Below, in pieces: positions 52,811 through 61,238 of a DNA stretch of 64,000 nt. The stretch spans positions 5,532,501-5,596,500 of the forward strand of contig NC_019729.1 of the NCBI RefSeq assembly GCF_000317475.1, read 5' to 3'. How positions within the stretch are numbered: the first letter of the stretch is position 1; every line of letters begins with the position of its first letter. The DNA comes from Oscillatoria nigro-viridis PCC 7112. Its GTDB lineage: Bacteria > Cyanobacteriota > Cyanobacteriia > Cyanobacteriales > Microcoleaceae. A program made the translations under genes and the position numbers. Under the pieces are notes generated by a model. That model was not told the origin of the DNA. It made no database searches and saw only the letters and a program-made list of their open reading frames with translations.

Positions 52811-53605
52811 GTGAACTACTTATTACTATCTTTTCTCAGCTTTTTTGTGGGCATTATCGTTGGTTTGACCGGAGTGGGCGGAGCCTCCCTCATCACCCCA
52901 ATGTTAATTTTTGTTTTCCAAATTCCAGCCTCAATTGCTATTAGTTCAGATGTCGTAGCTGCCACACTGATGAAAGTTGTTGGCGGCTTCAAACACTGGC
53001 AGCAAAAGACCCTAGACTTGCAAATAGTTAAGTGGCTGGCTTTGGGCAGCGTGCCCGGTTCGCTGACTGGCGTGTGGATTTTACACTGCATCAAATCCAG
53101 CGGAAGTCAGGACTTAGACAGCATATTGCTGCGCGTTCTCGGAGTAGCGATCGCACTAATTGTCGCTTTATCGCTGACCCAATTAGCGGTCAAAACATTT
53201 TTCCCTAATTTTAAATTGCCTTCGCCCCCTAAATGGGACTTAAATACTAATTCTGGCCGTATTTGTACTGTGAGTGCGGCAGCAATTTTAGGCTGCATAG
53301 TGGGAATCACTAGCGTGTCTTCCGGTTCGATGTTTGCACTGTTGCTGATTGCTTTTTTCCGCCTGGATACTTCTAAATTGGTGGGTACAGATATTTCGCA
53401 GGCGGCAATTTTGTTGGTGTTTACATCTCTGGGACATCTCAGCCTCGGAACAGTAGACTGGAGTTTAGTTTTGCCAATTTGGTTGGGTTCGGTGCCGGGA
53501 GTTTTAGTAGGTGCTAAATTCTGCAAAATTATGCCCCAACGCCCGCTTAAGTTTGTGATTTACGGAATGTTGGCGATGGCTAGTTGGAAGTTGTATCAAG
53601 TCTGA
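52811..53605 (+). CDS. TauE/SafE-family sulfite/sulfonate exporter-type permease
   Basis: A 264-residue permease from GTG 52811, or 276 if the in-frame TTG at 52775 is used. The N-terminal signature FFVGIIVGLTGVGGASLITP (about 9-28) is repeated in the second half as GCIVGITSVSSGSMFALLLI (about 161-180), the two-fold repeat typical of this family with about eight helices. It moves sulfite, taurine or other sulfur/carbon anions. Its position next to cysK suggests sulfur-related export, but no motif fixes the substrate. Convergent with cysK; copy C of the large inverted repeat lies between. Confidence 0.85.
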   Translation: MNYLLLSFLSFFVGIIVGLTGVGGASLITPMLIFVFQIPASIAISSDVVAATLMKVVGGFKHWQQKTLDLQIVKWLALGSVPGSLTGVWILHCIKSSGSQDLDSILLRVLGVAIALIVALSLTQLAVKTFFPNFKLPSPPKWDLNTNSGRICTVSAAAILGCIVGITSVSSGSMFALLLIAFFRLDTSKLVGTDISQAAILLVFTSLGHLSLGTVDWSLVLPIWLGSVPGVLVGAKFCKIMPQRPLKFVIYGMLAMASWKLYQV

Positions 53606-53662
53606 AAGGTAGGGTAATGTCAGGAGTATTGCTGTCAACAAATATGCGCTTTCGCTGCATTT

Positions 53663-53780
53663 CGGCAGGGGTTTAAACCCCTGCCTAAAAGCTGAAGTCC
53701 TCGCTATGAGGACTATTAACTCATTAGTCCTCATAGCGAGGACTTTCGCTTTGAGCCAGGGAATTAATTCCCTGGCGGTC
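53663..53780. repeat. Large inverted repeat (PIR family), copy C
   Basis: GGCAGGGGTTTAAACCCCTG on the left, two facing copies of AGTCCTCATAGCGAGGACT (one inverted) with ATTAACTCATT between, and CCAGGGAATTAATTCCCTGG on the right. It separates the convergent TauE and cysK genes and may act as a terminator for both. Confidence 0.8.
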
Positions 53781-53835
53781 TTTCGGGTTAAGCTGATAGC
53801 TATGTCGCAGTAATGACGATCGCCCCTACTACGTA

Positions 53836-54816
53836 TTAATAATTGCTGACTAATGCTTCGAGTTCGCTGACTGTCGGCAATTCTAAGTCTTTGAACAAGA
53901 CTGTACTGAGGTAGCGTTCGCCATAAGAAGGCTGCACAAAAACTATCAATTTTCCTGCATTTTCGGGACGCTTGCCGACTTGAACTGCGGCACACAAAGC
54001 GGCGCCTGCAGAAATTCCTGACAACAATCCTTCTTCTCTGGCAAGTCGGCGGCTGTAGGCGATCGCATCTGCGTCGCTAACTGCGATCGCCTCATCAATT
54101 AACTCTAGTTTCAACACTTCCGGGATGAATCCTGCACCAATCCCTTGAATTTTGTGAGCACCAGATTTTCCTCCAGAAAGCACGGGGCTGCTGGCTGGTT
54201 CAACTGCGATCGCCTTAAAACTCGGTTTCCGCTGTTTAATTACCTCAGCAACTCCCGTAATCGTACCGCCGGTGCCAACTCCAGCCACTAAAAAATCTAC
54301 TTTACCCTCTGTATCTTCCCAAATTTCCTCGGCCGTGGTTGCCCGGTGAATTTTCGGATTAGCGGGGTTGCGAAACTGTTGCAGCATGAAAGCGTCGGGG
54401 GTTTCTTCTACAATTTCTTCCGCACGGGCGATCGCGCTTAACATCCCTTCATGTCCCGGAGTTAATTCCAACCGAGCTCCGTAAGCTTTCAGCATCGATC
54501 TGCGCTCTAAACTCATCGTATCCGGCATTGTTAAAATCAGACTGTAGCCTTTCGCCGCCGCGATCATTGCCAAAGCAATTCCAGTATTGCCTGAAGTCGG
54601 TTCAACTAAAATAGTTTTCCCCGGTTGAATTAACCCCGCATCTTCTGCCGCCTGAATCATGCTGGCGGCAATCCGATCTTTCACCGACGCAGCCGGATTC
54701 ATCCCTTCCAATTTGGCCACAATTTGAGCAACTACTCCTTCGGCTTGCGGAATTTTATTGAGCTGAACTAAAGGAGTTCTGCCAATTATTTCTGTAACAT
54801 CCTTAGCAATTTTCAT
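53836..54816 (-). CDS. cysK: Cysteine synthase A (O-acetylserine (thiol)lyase)
   Basis: A 326-residue PLP enzyme that makes cysteine from O-acetylserine and sulfide. The PLP lysine is in [17 protein letters not shown] (about Lys 46), the substrate loop is [17 protein letters not shown] (about 71), and the phosphate-binding loop is [16 protein letters not shown] (about 178). The C-terminus has [20 protein letters not shown]. Length is standard. It follows the Rrf2-type gene by 18 bp, so the two form an operon likely controlled by that repressor in response to O-acetylserine or cysteine status. Confidence 0.96.
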   Translation of the reverse strand: MKIAKDVTEIIGRTPLVQLNKIPQAEGVVAQIVAKLEGMNPAASVKDRIAASMIQAAEDAGLIQPGKTILVEPTSGNTGIALAMIAAAKGYSLILTMPDTMSLERRSMLKAYGARLELTPGHEGMLSAIARAEEIVEETPDAFMLQQFRNPANPKIHRATTAEEIWEDTEGKVDFLVAGVGTGGTITGVAEVIKQRKPSFKAIAVEPASSPVLSGGKSGAHKIQGIGAGFIPEVLKLELIDEAIAVSDADAIAYSRRLAREEGLLSGISAGAALCAAVQVGKRPENAGKLIVFVQPSYGERYLSTVLFKDLELPTVSELEALVSNY

Positions 54817-54834
54817 GGCTTAATTTCTCTCCTA

Positions 54835-55281
54835 TTAAATGTAGTACATGGGATGTGCTTGTTTGCGAACATCCCGCTGTTCGCACAAATCTTGTAATGT
54901 GTATTTGCCCAAAACCTCCCAAGATGCCTGTCGAGCTTCCTGCCATATTTCTAGCACCGCAGTTTTTTCTATTGTTGCAGATTCCGAAACTTTTTGGGTG
55001 TTGCCGCTGCCGTCACCTTCGAGAGTCGAAAACACCTCTAGCAAAGTAATCTGCCAAGGCTCTTTTGCCAGCAAATAACCGCCTTTAGCGCCCCGCAGAC
55101 TCTGGACGATACTCGCACGCCGCAGCACGGCAAGAATTTGGTCTAGATAGCGTTCCGGTATCTCTTGAGAAGCAGTAATTTCGTTTACTGTTAGGGGCGA
55201 ATCCTTCGGGTGGTGGCTCGCCAGTTCCAAGAGCGCTAACAAGGCATATTCTACTCTAGAAGATAGTTCCACATTTCCCAC
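54835..55281 (-). CDS. Rrf2-family transcriptional regulator (CymR-like)
   Basis: A 148-residue winged-helix regulator: VEYALLALLELASHHPKDSP (about 9-28), the recognition region ITASQEIPERYLDQILAVLR (about 35-54) and RGAKGGYLLAKEPWQITLLE (about 63-82). It lacks the three-cysteine iron-sulfur ligand set of IscR and NsrR; the single Cys lies near the C-terminus (TLQDLCEQR). That, and its operon with cysK, fit a CymR-like cysteine regulator that senses O-acetylserine through CysK. A 27-bp palindrome 16 bp before the start is the likely operator. Confidence 0.92.
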   Translation of the reverse strand: MGNVELSSRVEYALLALLELASHHPKDSPLTVNEITASQEIPERYLDQILAVLRRASIVQSLRGAKGGYLLAKEPWQITLLEVFSTLEGDGSGNTQKVSESATIEKTAVLEIWQEARQASWEVLGKYTLQDLCEQRDVRKQAHPMYYI

Positions 55282-55297
55282 TCGCGATCGAGTTTAA

Positions 55298-55324
55298 ATT
55301 GTACACTATATCATAGTACACAAT
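55298..55324. promoter_or_regulatory. Palindromic operator candidate in the divergent promoter
   Basis: ATTGTACACTATATCATAGT continues to a 27-bp near-perfect dyad (10 of 12 positions paired around a 3-bp centre). It lies 16 bp upstream of the Rrf2-type gene and 58 bp upstream of the divergent four-cysteine gene. Rrf2 regulators bind such palindromes. Binding here is inference. Confidence 0.6.
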
Positions 55325-55382
55325 TCCGGTAGGTGTATAGGTGTTAATATATTTTTATTATAAAAACGGTTGGAGAAATCCC

Positions 55383-55619
55383 GTGAGCAACGTAAATGTA
55401 GGCAATTTAAGCTGTCGGCACTGTCGGTATTACGAGCAGCACGGGCACAGGGGCGGAAACTGCCTGATGCTCGGCGTGGCGGTACAGGGTGGCTGGAAAG
55501 CCTGCCCCTTCTTGGTTCCGCCCTTTGCACCATCTTGGGAATACCCAGAAGCGGGTAGAGCCCGAAAGTCTCAAATGTTGCAGGGAGCGAGTATTTTACA
55601 AGCAATACCCCCGCCTTAA
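55383..55619 (+). CDS. Small four-cysteine protein, unknown function
   Basis: A 78-residue protein from GTG 55383: VSNVNVGNLSCRHCRYYEQH and so on. Cysteines at 11, 14, 27 and 41 (CRHC, GGNC, WKAC) suggest a bound zinc or iron-sulfur cluster. It is divergent from the Rrf2-cysK operon with a palindromic operator candidate in between, so it may be co-regulated and take part in cysteine or sulfide handling. No better match is recognised. A terminator hairpin follows at 55756. Confidence 0.65.
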   Translation: MSNVNVGNLSCRHCRYYEQHGHRGGNCLMLGVAVQGGWKACPFLVPPFAPSWEYPEAGRARKSQMLQGASILQAIPPP

Positions 55620-55755
55620 AGTAACTGCTAAGTAGGTAGGCGGATATATGCTGTTTCATCGTTAAGTTGAGTCATACTCACCTACTTAAGGGTAGTCAAC
55701 AGGTGCGAGATATCGCATCTGTTGGCAGTGAGAAGAAAGAAATCAACACCAAGAA

Positions 55756-55786
55756 AAAAGCAAGTGCGATCGTCGCCCTTGCTTTT
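55756..55786. terminator. Bidirectional terminator hairpin
   Basis: AAAAGCAAGTGCGA pairs with TCGCCCTTGCTTTT (one mismatch) with A- and T-runs at the ends. Located between the four-cysteine gene and the convergent Crp-type gene. Confidence 0.75.
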
Positions 55787-55965
55787 GAACTTATTGACAA
55801 GTCGATGAGAAAATTTAATTAACGCAAATTCGATACAAATTATCTGTTGTCTAGAGAACTCTGAATTTGCTCGAATATCGCATTGTGACCGAAAAAAATA
55901 TTTCGACCGCATTCCTACCACCTACATCAGCAACCCTACACTATTAACAGTTAATATTTATTTTT

Positions 55966-56550
55966 TTATATTTCGTAGTGCCACACCTCAGAAGGTTGGA
56001 GAATAATCCGGTGGAATGGCAGACGATCGATCAAGCCTTGCTGCTCAAAATGACCGAGGGTGCGAGTGACAGTTACGCGACTTGTACCGAGGATTTCTGC
56101 AATATCCTGATGCGTTAAAATCATATCGATCAGATGTCCTCGCTCTACCTCAGAACCAAACCTCTTAGCCAGCCAAGTTAATAGTTGATAGAGCATAAAA
56201 TCAACTCTTTTGTAACCTCGCATTACCATAAAATCTTCAGCCTGCTGAATGTGAGTGAGCAAAATATCTCTATTTAGCCAGCGCTCGCCCGATAGTAAAA
56301 TTGCTTCGACTTTAGTGAGGCATTCAATTTGAAAAGGATCGCATTTTGAGATCTGTTTGCCGATGGTATCACCAGGCCCCCACAATCCCAAGGTGATAAT
56401 TGTGCCATCTTCAAGCCACGTTACAGTTCGCACTACTCCAGTTTCAATTCGCCACAGAGCATTGCTTCTGTTGGGCAAGTGCGAGCGTCGAGCAAATATA
56501 TGTCTGCTCGTTTCATCAAAAGTTTTAGTGGAAAGAGAAGCAATAGTCAT
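55966..56550 (-). CDS. Crp/Fnr-family regulator, possibly sulfur-related (CysR-like)
   Basis: A 194-residue regulator, shorter than usual Crp proteins (about 210-230). The sensor half (about 20-115; WRIETGVVRTVTWLEDGTII, GDTIGKQISKCDPF) keeps the fold but lacks the conserved E-x8-RS/T cAMP pocket, so cAMP binding is unlikely. The C-terminal helix-turn-helix is strong: THQDIAEILGTSRVTVTRTL (about 145-164). Location beside cysE and cysA recalls CysR, the Crp-family sulfur regulator of Synechococcus. That link rests on position, not sequence identity. Confidence 0.82.
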   Translation of the reverse strand: MTIASLSTKTFDETSRHIFARRSHLPNRSNALWRIETGVVRTVTWLEDGTIITLGLWGPGDTIGKQISKCDPFQIECLTKVEAILLSGERWLNRDILLTHIQQAEDFMVMRGYKRVDFMLYQLLTWLAKRFGSEVERGHLIDMILTHQDIAEILGTSRVTVTRTLGHFEQQGLIDRLPFHRIILQPSEVWHYEI

Positions 56551-56637
56551 AGCCAGTTACTGAAATAATAAAAGTTAGTTTGTCCAATGACAGCAGGATA
56601 GTGTGGCTGGCAAAAATCTATATAAATTAAAGCTTTA

Positions 56638-57369
56638 CTAGATTCCTGCACCGTCTAAAAACTGTGTAATGAATAAATCGGAAGACAGAAATAATTCATG
56701 TTTTGCGACCTCTGCTGGCTCTGATTGAGTTGTTTTGAGCGGAGATAATTGAGATTTTAAAAAAGCAACCTGCTCTTCTAAATCCTTAATTCTATCGAAC
56801 AAAGCTCGAATCGCTTGAGCTTCCAAATCCGGTAGACCTTGAGAATTTAGAGTATCTTCCACCTGCTTTTTCCTAGAGATAATGCGGCCGGGAATTCCCA
56901 CAACTGTGCAATCGCTAGGGACATCCCGGAGCACTACCGAACCCGCACCAATCCGAACATTATTGCCAATTTGAATATTGCCTAAAACTTTAGCACCGGC
57001 TCCTACCACTACATTTTCTCCCAGCGTTGGATGCCGTTTTCCTATTTCTTTGCCCGTACCGCCAATGGTGGCTCCTTGATAAATTACAGCATAATCTCCA
57101 ACGATCGCAGTTTCGCCAATTACCACCCCCATGCCGTGGTCGATAAACACGCCCCTACCAATTTTCGCACCTGGGTGAATCTCAATACCTGTTAAAAAGC
57201 GACTCAGTTGGGAAATCAAGCGCGGTACAAACGGCAGGCCGGCCGAATAAAGCCAGTTTGCTGTTCGGTGCAAAAAAAGTGCTTGCAGTCCCGGATAGCA
57301 AAATAATACTTCCAGCCAGTTGCGCGCCGCAGGGTCGCGTTCGTAAATAATTTGCAAGTCACTGAACAT
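56638..57369 (-). CDS. cysE: Serine O-acetyltransferase
   Basis: A 243-residue hexapeptide-repeat enzyme that makes O-acetylserine from serine and acetyl-CoA, the substrate of CysK. FSDLQIIYERDPAARNWLEV is the N-terminal signature, HPGAKIGRGVFIDHGMGVVI with catalytic His (about 112) and IGGTGKEIGKRHPTLGENVV (about 133-152) the active-site and coenzyme-binding region. The left-handed beta-helix spans about 90-190. ATG 57369 is preferred; an in-frame ATG at 57429 would add 20 residues not typical of the family. A 60-residue C-terminal extension is helical. Confidence 0.94.
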   Translation of the reverse strand: MFSDLQIIYERDPAARNWLEVLFCYPGLQALFLHRTANWLYSAGLPFVPRLISQLSRFLTGIEIHPGAKIGRGVFIDHGMGVVIGETAIVGDYAVIYQGATIGGTGKEIGKRHPTLGENVVVGAGAKVLGNIQIGNNVRIGAGSVVLRDVPSDCTVVGIPGRIISRKKQVEDTLNSQGLPDLEAQAIRALFDRIKDLEEQVAFLKSQLSPLKTTQSEPAEVAKHELFLSSDLFITQFLDGAGI

Positions 57370-57474
57370 ATTTAGTCTCGCCGTGTTTGGGTTATACAGT
57401 ATCGGCAGTGCCCACGGTTTAAGCTGCATAAAGCAGTATTGGTTTTGGCATTATTACATATAATACTATAACTC

Positions 57475-57491
57475 GACCGAATTACAGTAGT
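57475..57491 (-). promoter_or_regulatory. Putative sulfur-regulon motif upstream of cysE
   Basis: GACCGAATTACAGTAGT, with 16 of 17 bases identical to the motif at 60768-60784 upstream of cysA, in the same orientation relative to the genes. It lies 106 bp upstream of the preferred cysE start (46 bp from the longer start). No known site matches it in memory. Confidence 0.5.
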
Positions 57492-57524
57492 TAACGGGAA
57501 AAAATTTTTCTTCCCCAGCCCTTT

Positions 57525-59471
57525 CTAAGCTGCCTCCGATATTTTCCGCGAAACAAACGGTACAGCTTGTCTGACTTCTTGCCGCAGCGGAATCTCGATC
57601 GAAAATTCCGTCCCCAATCCCGGTGTCGAATCGCAGCGCAGCGTACCCTTGTGCTTTTCTACGACAATTTTATAGCTGATTGACAGTCCCAATCCCGTCC
57701 CTTTTCCGGCTGGTTTCGTCGTAAAGAAGGGGTCGAACAGCCGTTTTTTGACATTTTCTGCCATACCGGGGCCGTTGTCGGATATCCGCACAATTATTTT
57801 ATCGGGGATCGTCGAATATTCTGTGGTTATGGCGATCGCGATCGGATTGGCTTTCGCTGCTTGGGGCCCGCGATCGAGGTTGTAACTCTCAAGGGCGTCG
57901 ATCGCATTAGCCAGAATATTCATAAACACCTGATTTAATTGTCCGGCATAGCACTCTACTAAAGGTAAATGGCAGTAGTTTTTAACAATCTCGATCGCGG
58001 GGCGATCGGCTGTAGCTTTCAGGCGGCTTTGCAGAATTAGCAGAGTGCTGTCAATGCCTTCATGGATGTTGACAGGTTTCATTTCGCTTTCGTCTAAACG
58101 AGAGAAATTCCGCAAAGATTTGACAATTTGAACAATGCGATCGGCTCCTATTTTCATCGAAGACAGCAGTTGCGGCAAATCTTTGCTGAGAAAGTCAAAG
58201 TCAATATTTTCTAAATACTCGGAAATTTCCGAGGGAGGGTGTAAATAGTGTTTTTGGTAGAGTTTTACCAACTCCAACAAATCGCTACTATATGCGCTGG
58301 CGTGTTGAATATTGCCGTAAATAAAACTAATTGGATTGTTAACTTCGTGGGCTACACCAGCAACTAATAAACCCAAACTAGACATTTTTTCCTGCTGAAT
58401 CAGTTGAGTTTGAGTTTGCTGCAATTCTTGCAACGTTTGCTCTAGCTGTTTAGATTTAGCCGTGCGTTCTGCTGCTATTTTTTCAATTCTAGCGGTATAA
58501 TTCCACAAGCTCATTAGATAAAGTGTCGCCGCTAAAGTTAAGATTGTCCCAAAAATTAAAACAGTCAAAGAACGCCAAAATCTTAGAGGATTAATGTACT
58601 CTGGCGTTAGCCGCAGTTGCAGCAACCACCTGCGATTTTCAATATTGAGAATGCGGGTACAACTGCTGCCGTCCGGGCAGTAAGCTCTTTCCCCAATTGG
58701 GAGTTTATTTTTCATCTTTTCGTCGGTAATTATCCTTTTAGTCTTTGCTTCGTAAAAAGCGAGAAATCTTTCTGCTTCAGGAGCCATAGCATCTTGCAGA
58801 TACACATTAATAAAGTTGAGTTTAGTTTCCTGTAAAGCAGATTTAACAATAGCGTCAACCAGCAAAACCCCGAGAGTAAAACCTTTCAAATTTTCTGGTT
58901 CCCTAGCAGAAAAATTTTCAGGCAAGCCTGCGGGATCGCCAGCAGAAATTTGACTAAAAATTGGCATAAATACAAAGACGCTTGGTTGATTTTGTGAAGA
59001 CCATTTTTGGCGGTCAGTCGCGATAATTTCTTGTCTTTTTACGGCTTTTTCTAACGCAAGCCGATTGGCAGTCAAATCTAAACCTAAATCTATTTCATCA
59101 GTCAGGAATTGCGGCGACTCAGAAACACGGGGCAGCCAAGCGATCGCCTTCAGGCTAGGATGGCGGTACATGGCAGTACCAACAAATGTATTAATTTCTG
59201 GTTTTTTAACGCCGTCAAATACGCTGTAAAATGCCCCAGCAGCACGAATTATTTCTAAATTGCCGCTAACATCTCTCTGAATCTCTGTAGCTATCTTGTC
59301 CAGTCGCTCTTGCAGTTCGGCTTGCATGGATTTGTATTCCCAATTGTACGCAACTGAAGAGGCGATCGCAGACAGTCCCAATCCTGCACAAAGTGTTAAT
59401 CCTGCCTGAATGTAACGGCGATAAGCAAGTAAATTGCTAGTTGCTAAATTGAACAATTTGTTAGCATTCAT
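57525..59471 (-). CDS. CHASE-domain sensor histidine kinase
   Basis: A 648-residue membrane kinase from ATG 59471 (MNANKLFNLATSNLLAYRRY). A frame extension to 59600 is palindromic repeat and not likely coding. TM1 (about 24-44) and TM2 (about 306-328) enclose an extracytoplasmic CHASE domain (IQRDVSGNLEIIRAAGAFYS, about 63-82). A coiled coil leads to the kinase core: H in LLVAGVAHEVNNPISF (about 380), N box NQVFMNILANAIDA, DNGPGM and GKGTGLGLSISYK. It shows close similarity in the core to the giant kinase at 32511. It lies between cysE and cysA, and it may belong to the block only by position. Confidence 0.9.
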   Translation of the reverse strand: MNANKLFNLATSNLLAYRRYIQAGLTLCAGLGLSAIASSVAYNWEYKSMQAELQERLDKIATEIQRDVSGNLEIIRAAGAFYSVFDGVKKPEINTFVGTAMYRHPSLKAIAWLPRVSESPQFLTDEIDLGLDLTANRLALEKAVKRQEIIATDRQKWSSQNQPSVFVFMPIFSQISAGDPAGLPENFSAREPENLKGFTLGVLLVDAIVKSALQETKLNFINVYLQDAMAPEAERFLAFYEAKTKRIITDEKMKNKLPIGERAYCPDGSSCTRILNIENRRWLLQLRLTPEYINPLRFWRSLTVLIFGTILTLAATLYLMSLWNYTARIEKIAAERTAKSKQLEQTLQELQQTQTQLIQQEKMSSLGLLVAGVAHEVNNPISFIYGNIQHASAYSSDLLELVKLYQKHYLHPPSEISEYLENIDFDFLSKDLPQLLSSMKIGADRIVQIVKSLRNFSRLDESEMKPVNIHEGIDSTLLILQSRLKATADRPAIEIVKNYCHLPLVECYAGQLNQVFMNILANAIDALESYNLDRGPQAAKANPIAIAITTEYSTIPDKIIVRISDNGPGMAENVKKRLFDPFFTTKPAGKGTGLGLSISYKIVVEKHKGTLRCDSTPGLGTEFSIEIPLRQEVRQAVPFVSRKISEAA

Positions 59472-59504
59472 ATTCTTCGCTGACCTTTTTTTATCGTTCC
59501 CACT

Positions 59505-59632
59505 CAAAATTTCAGGAGGAAGCTTTTTCCCCTTCCCAGGCTCTGCCTGGGAATGAATTTCAGGAGGCTCGGCCTCCGATTTAGAGCCACGAGACAGCAT
59601 TACCAGGCACGAGCCTGGTAACGATGTGGGAG
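59505..59632. repeat. Cluster of short palindromes upstream of the CHASE kinase
   Basis: TTCCCAGGCTCTGCCTGGGAA, GAGGCTCGGCCTC and TTACCAGGCACGAGCCTGGTAA occur within 130 bp. Similar to REP-type elements. It lies in the leader of the kinase gene. Confidence 0.65.
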
Positions 59633-59686
59633 CAGTGTTTTGTAAAAGCTCCCCGATAGTATTTTGAGTAAGATGCAGCCGCTGAT

Positions 59687-60718
59687 TTAAATTGAATAAG
59701 CAGGGAAAGTCATCGCGTTTTTGGGTTTGACGTAAACCTGCTGATCTCGCGTTAACTGTAGAGAATCGAAGCGCTCGCGACTCACGTAAGCTGTTACTAC
59801 CTGCTGCGATTCTAACAGTAACTCGGTTTGTATTTCCCGCCCTAAATGAATGATGCGGTTGACTTTTGCTAATGCAAAACCAGACTCCGGCTTAGTTTTA
59901 ATTTCCACGTCGTGGGGGCGCAAAAACACTACTTCAGAATGAGCGGCTCCGTTCTTGTGAGCCGTTGTGGCGTTGCTGGCGAACAAACCCGCAGCATTCG
60001 ACAGCACATTGACCGGCCCAATAAAACTCATCACAAAAGCTGATGCCGGTTTGTCGTAAATTTCAGCAGGAGTGCCAATTTGTTCGACTCTACCTTTGTT
60101 CATCACCACAATTTCATCGGCTACTTCCATAGCTTCTTCTTGATCGTGAGTCACAAAAACTGTGGTGATGTTAACTTCTTTGTGAAGGTTGTGCAGCCAC
60201 GATCGCAATTCTTTGCGGACTTTAGCATCTAATGCTCCAAAAGGTTCGTCTAGCAGCAGCACTTTTGGTTGAACTGCTAGAGCTCTGGCCAAAGCCACCC
60301 GCTGGCGCTGGCCCCCGGAAAGTTGCGAAGGATAGCGATCGCCCAAACCTGTCAACTGCACTAAATCCAAAAGTTCATCAACCCGCCTGCGAATAGAGTC
60401 TTGAGGAACTTTGCGAATTTCCATCGCAAAAGCAATATTTTTCCGAATACTCATGTGTTTGAACAAAGCGTAGTGCTGAAACACAAAACCGATATGCCTC
60501 TCCTGCACCGACTGCTGAGTAGCATCCTCGCCGATCAAGTAAATATGACCCGTGTCCGGCGGTTCGAGTCCGGCAATCATCCTCAGCAGAGTCGATTTCC
60601 CCGAACCGGAAGGCCCTAAAAGCGCGACTAGAGAGCCGTTTTTTATTTTCAAACTCACGTTGTCAATGGCGTGGAAGGAGCCGAAGTGTTTCGATACGTT
60701 CTCAATTGTAATGCTCAT
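59687..60718 (-). CDS. cysA: Sulfate/thiosulfate ABC transporter ATP-binding protein
   Basis: A 343-residue ATPase. Walker [10 protein letters not shown] (about 34-42), Q-loop [14 protein letters not shown], signature [15 protein letters not shown] (about 133), Walker [14 protein letters not shown] (about 153) and H-loop [15 protein letters not shown] (about 189). The C-terminal TOBE-like domain (about 237-340) contains [12 protein letters not shown] and [16 protein letters not shown], typical of CysA. The permease partners CysT and CysW and the binding protein are not in this window, so cysA is separated from the usual operon, at least downstream. The motif at 60768 lies 50 bp upstream. Confidence 0.9.
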   Translation of the reverse strand: MSITIENVSKHFGSFHAIDNVSLKIKNGSLVALLGPSGSGKSTLLRMIAGLEPPDTGHIYLIGEDATQQSVQERHIGFVFQHYALFKHMSIRKNIAFAMEIRKVPQDSIRRRVDELLDLVQLTGLGDRYPSQLSGGQRQRVALARALAVQPKVLLLDEPFGALDAKVRKELRSWLHNLHKEVNITTVFVTHDQEEAMEVADEIVVMNKGRVEQIGTPAEIYDKPASAFVMSFIGPVNVLSNAAGLFASNATTAHKNGAAHSEVVFLRPHDVEIKTKPESGFALAKVNRIIHLGREIQTELLLESQQVVTAYVSRERFDSLQLTRDQQVYVKPKNAMTFPAYSI

Positions 60719-60767
60719 GACTTTGTGTACCTATTTTAGGAGTTGACGATATTAACTCCACATATCT

Positions 60768-60784
60768 GACCGAGTTACAGTAGT
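60768..60784 (-). promoter_or_regulatory. Putative sulfur-regulon motif upstream of cysA
   Basis: GACCGAGTTACAGTAGT, matching the site near cysE at 16 of 17 positions. Located 50 bp before the cysA ATG. Confidence 0.5.
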
Positions 60785-61238
60785 ATATCCTGAAATTAAT
60801 CTTTTGCAAGACCTGTAACTTTTTGTATTGTATTTCGAGCCCTCCTGATGGGGACGGCGCTTGAAAGCTGACGCTGGCGGGCCGTCTGAGTTAAGCCGCG
60901 AGGGTTTCCAGATGTGGCTGCAGCCGTAAATGCGATCGTCGGAGAATAAGCCTTGCTGAAATTACGTAGAAACCGGGTTTGATGGACGAAAATACTGCAT
61001 CATAACCTTTAAAACCTTTAATCCCCGTAAAAAACCCGGTATATTTGCTGTCGATCTATCTATATTTTACCGCTCCCGACAATTCCCCGACTCCCGGCGA
61101 TATTAAAGATTTCATGTACAAATTGCTCAATCTGAGGTGCGATCGCACACAATTTAGATGACAATAGTTAATTCAGAAGCCAGCCAGCTTCACCTTTGAG
61201 AAACTGCCAGAATAGTAAATTCTAACCAGAACACCACT
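60785..61238. other. Intergenic region upstream of gltD
   Basis: No gene is seen. Two AAACCCGGTTT-type palindromic motifs (about 60970 and 61029), a GTGCGATCGCACAC dyad at about 61138 and a GC-rich inverted pair at about 60850-60890 are visible. No NtcA-type GTA-N8-TAC site was found. Confidence 0.45.

Noticed and set aside
53663-53780. CRISPR array
   Set aside because: The repeats are two facing palindromes, not direct repeats separated by unique spacers of equal size.
59472-59600. N-terminal extension of the CHASE kinase
   Set aside because: The extra 43 codons are translated palindromic repeats (59505 onward), not protein sequence of the family.
60785-61238. NtcA binding site upstream of gltD
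   Set aside because: No GTA-N8-TAC sequence was found in the region on inspection.
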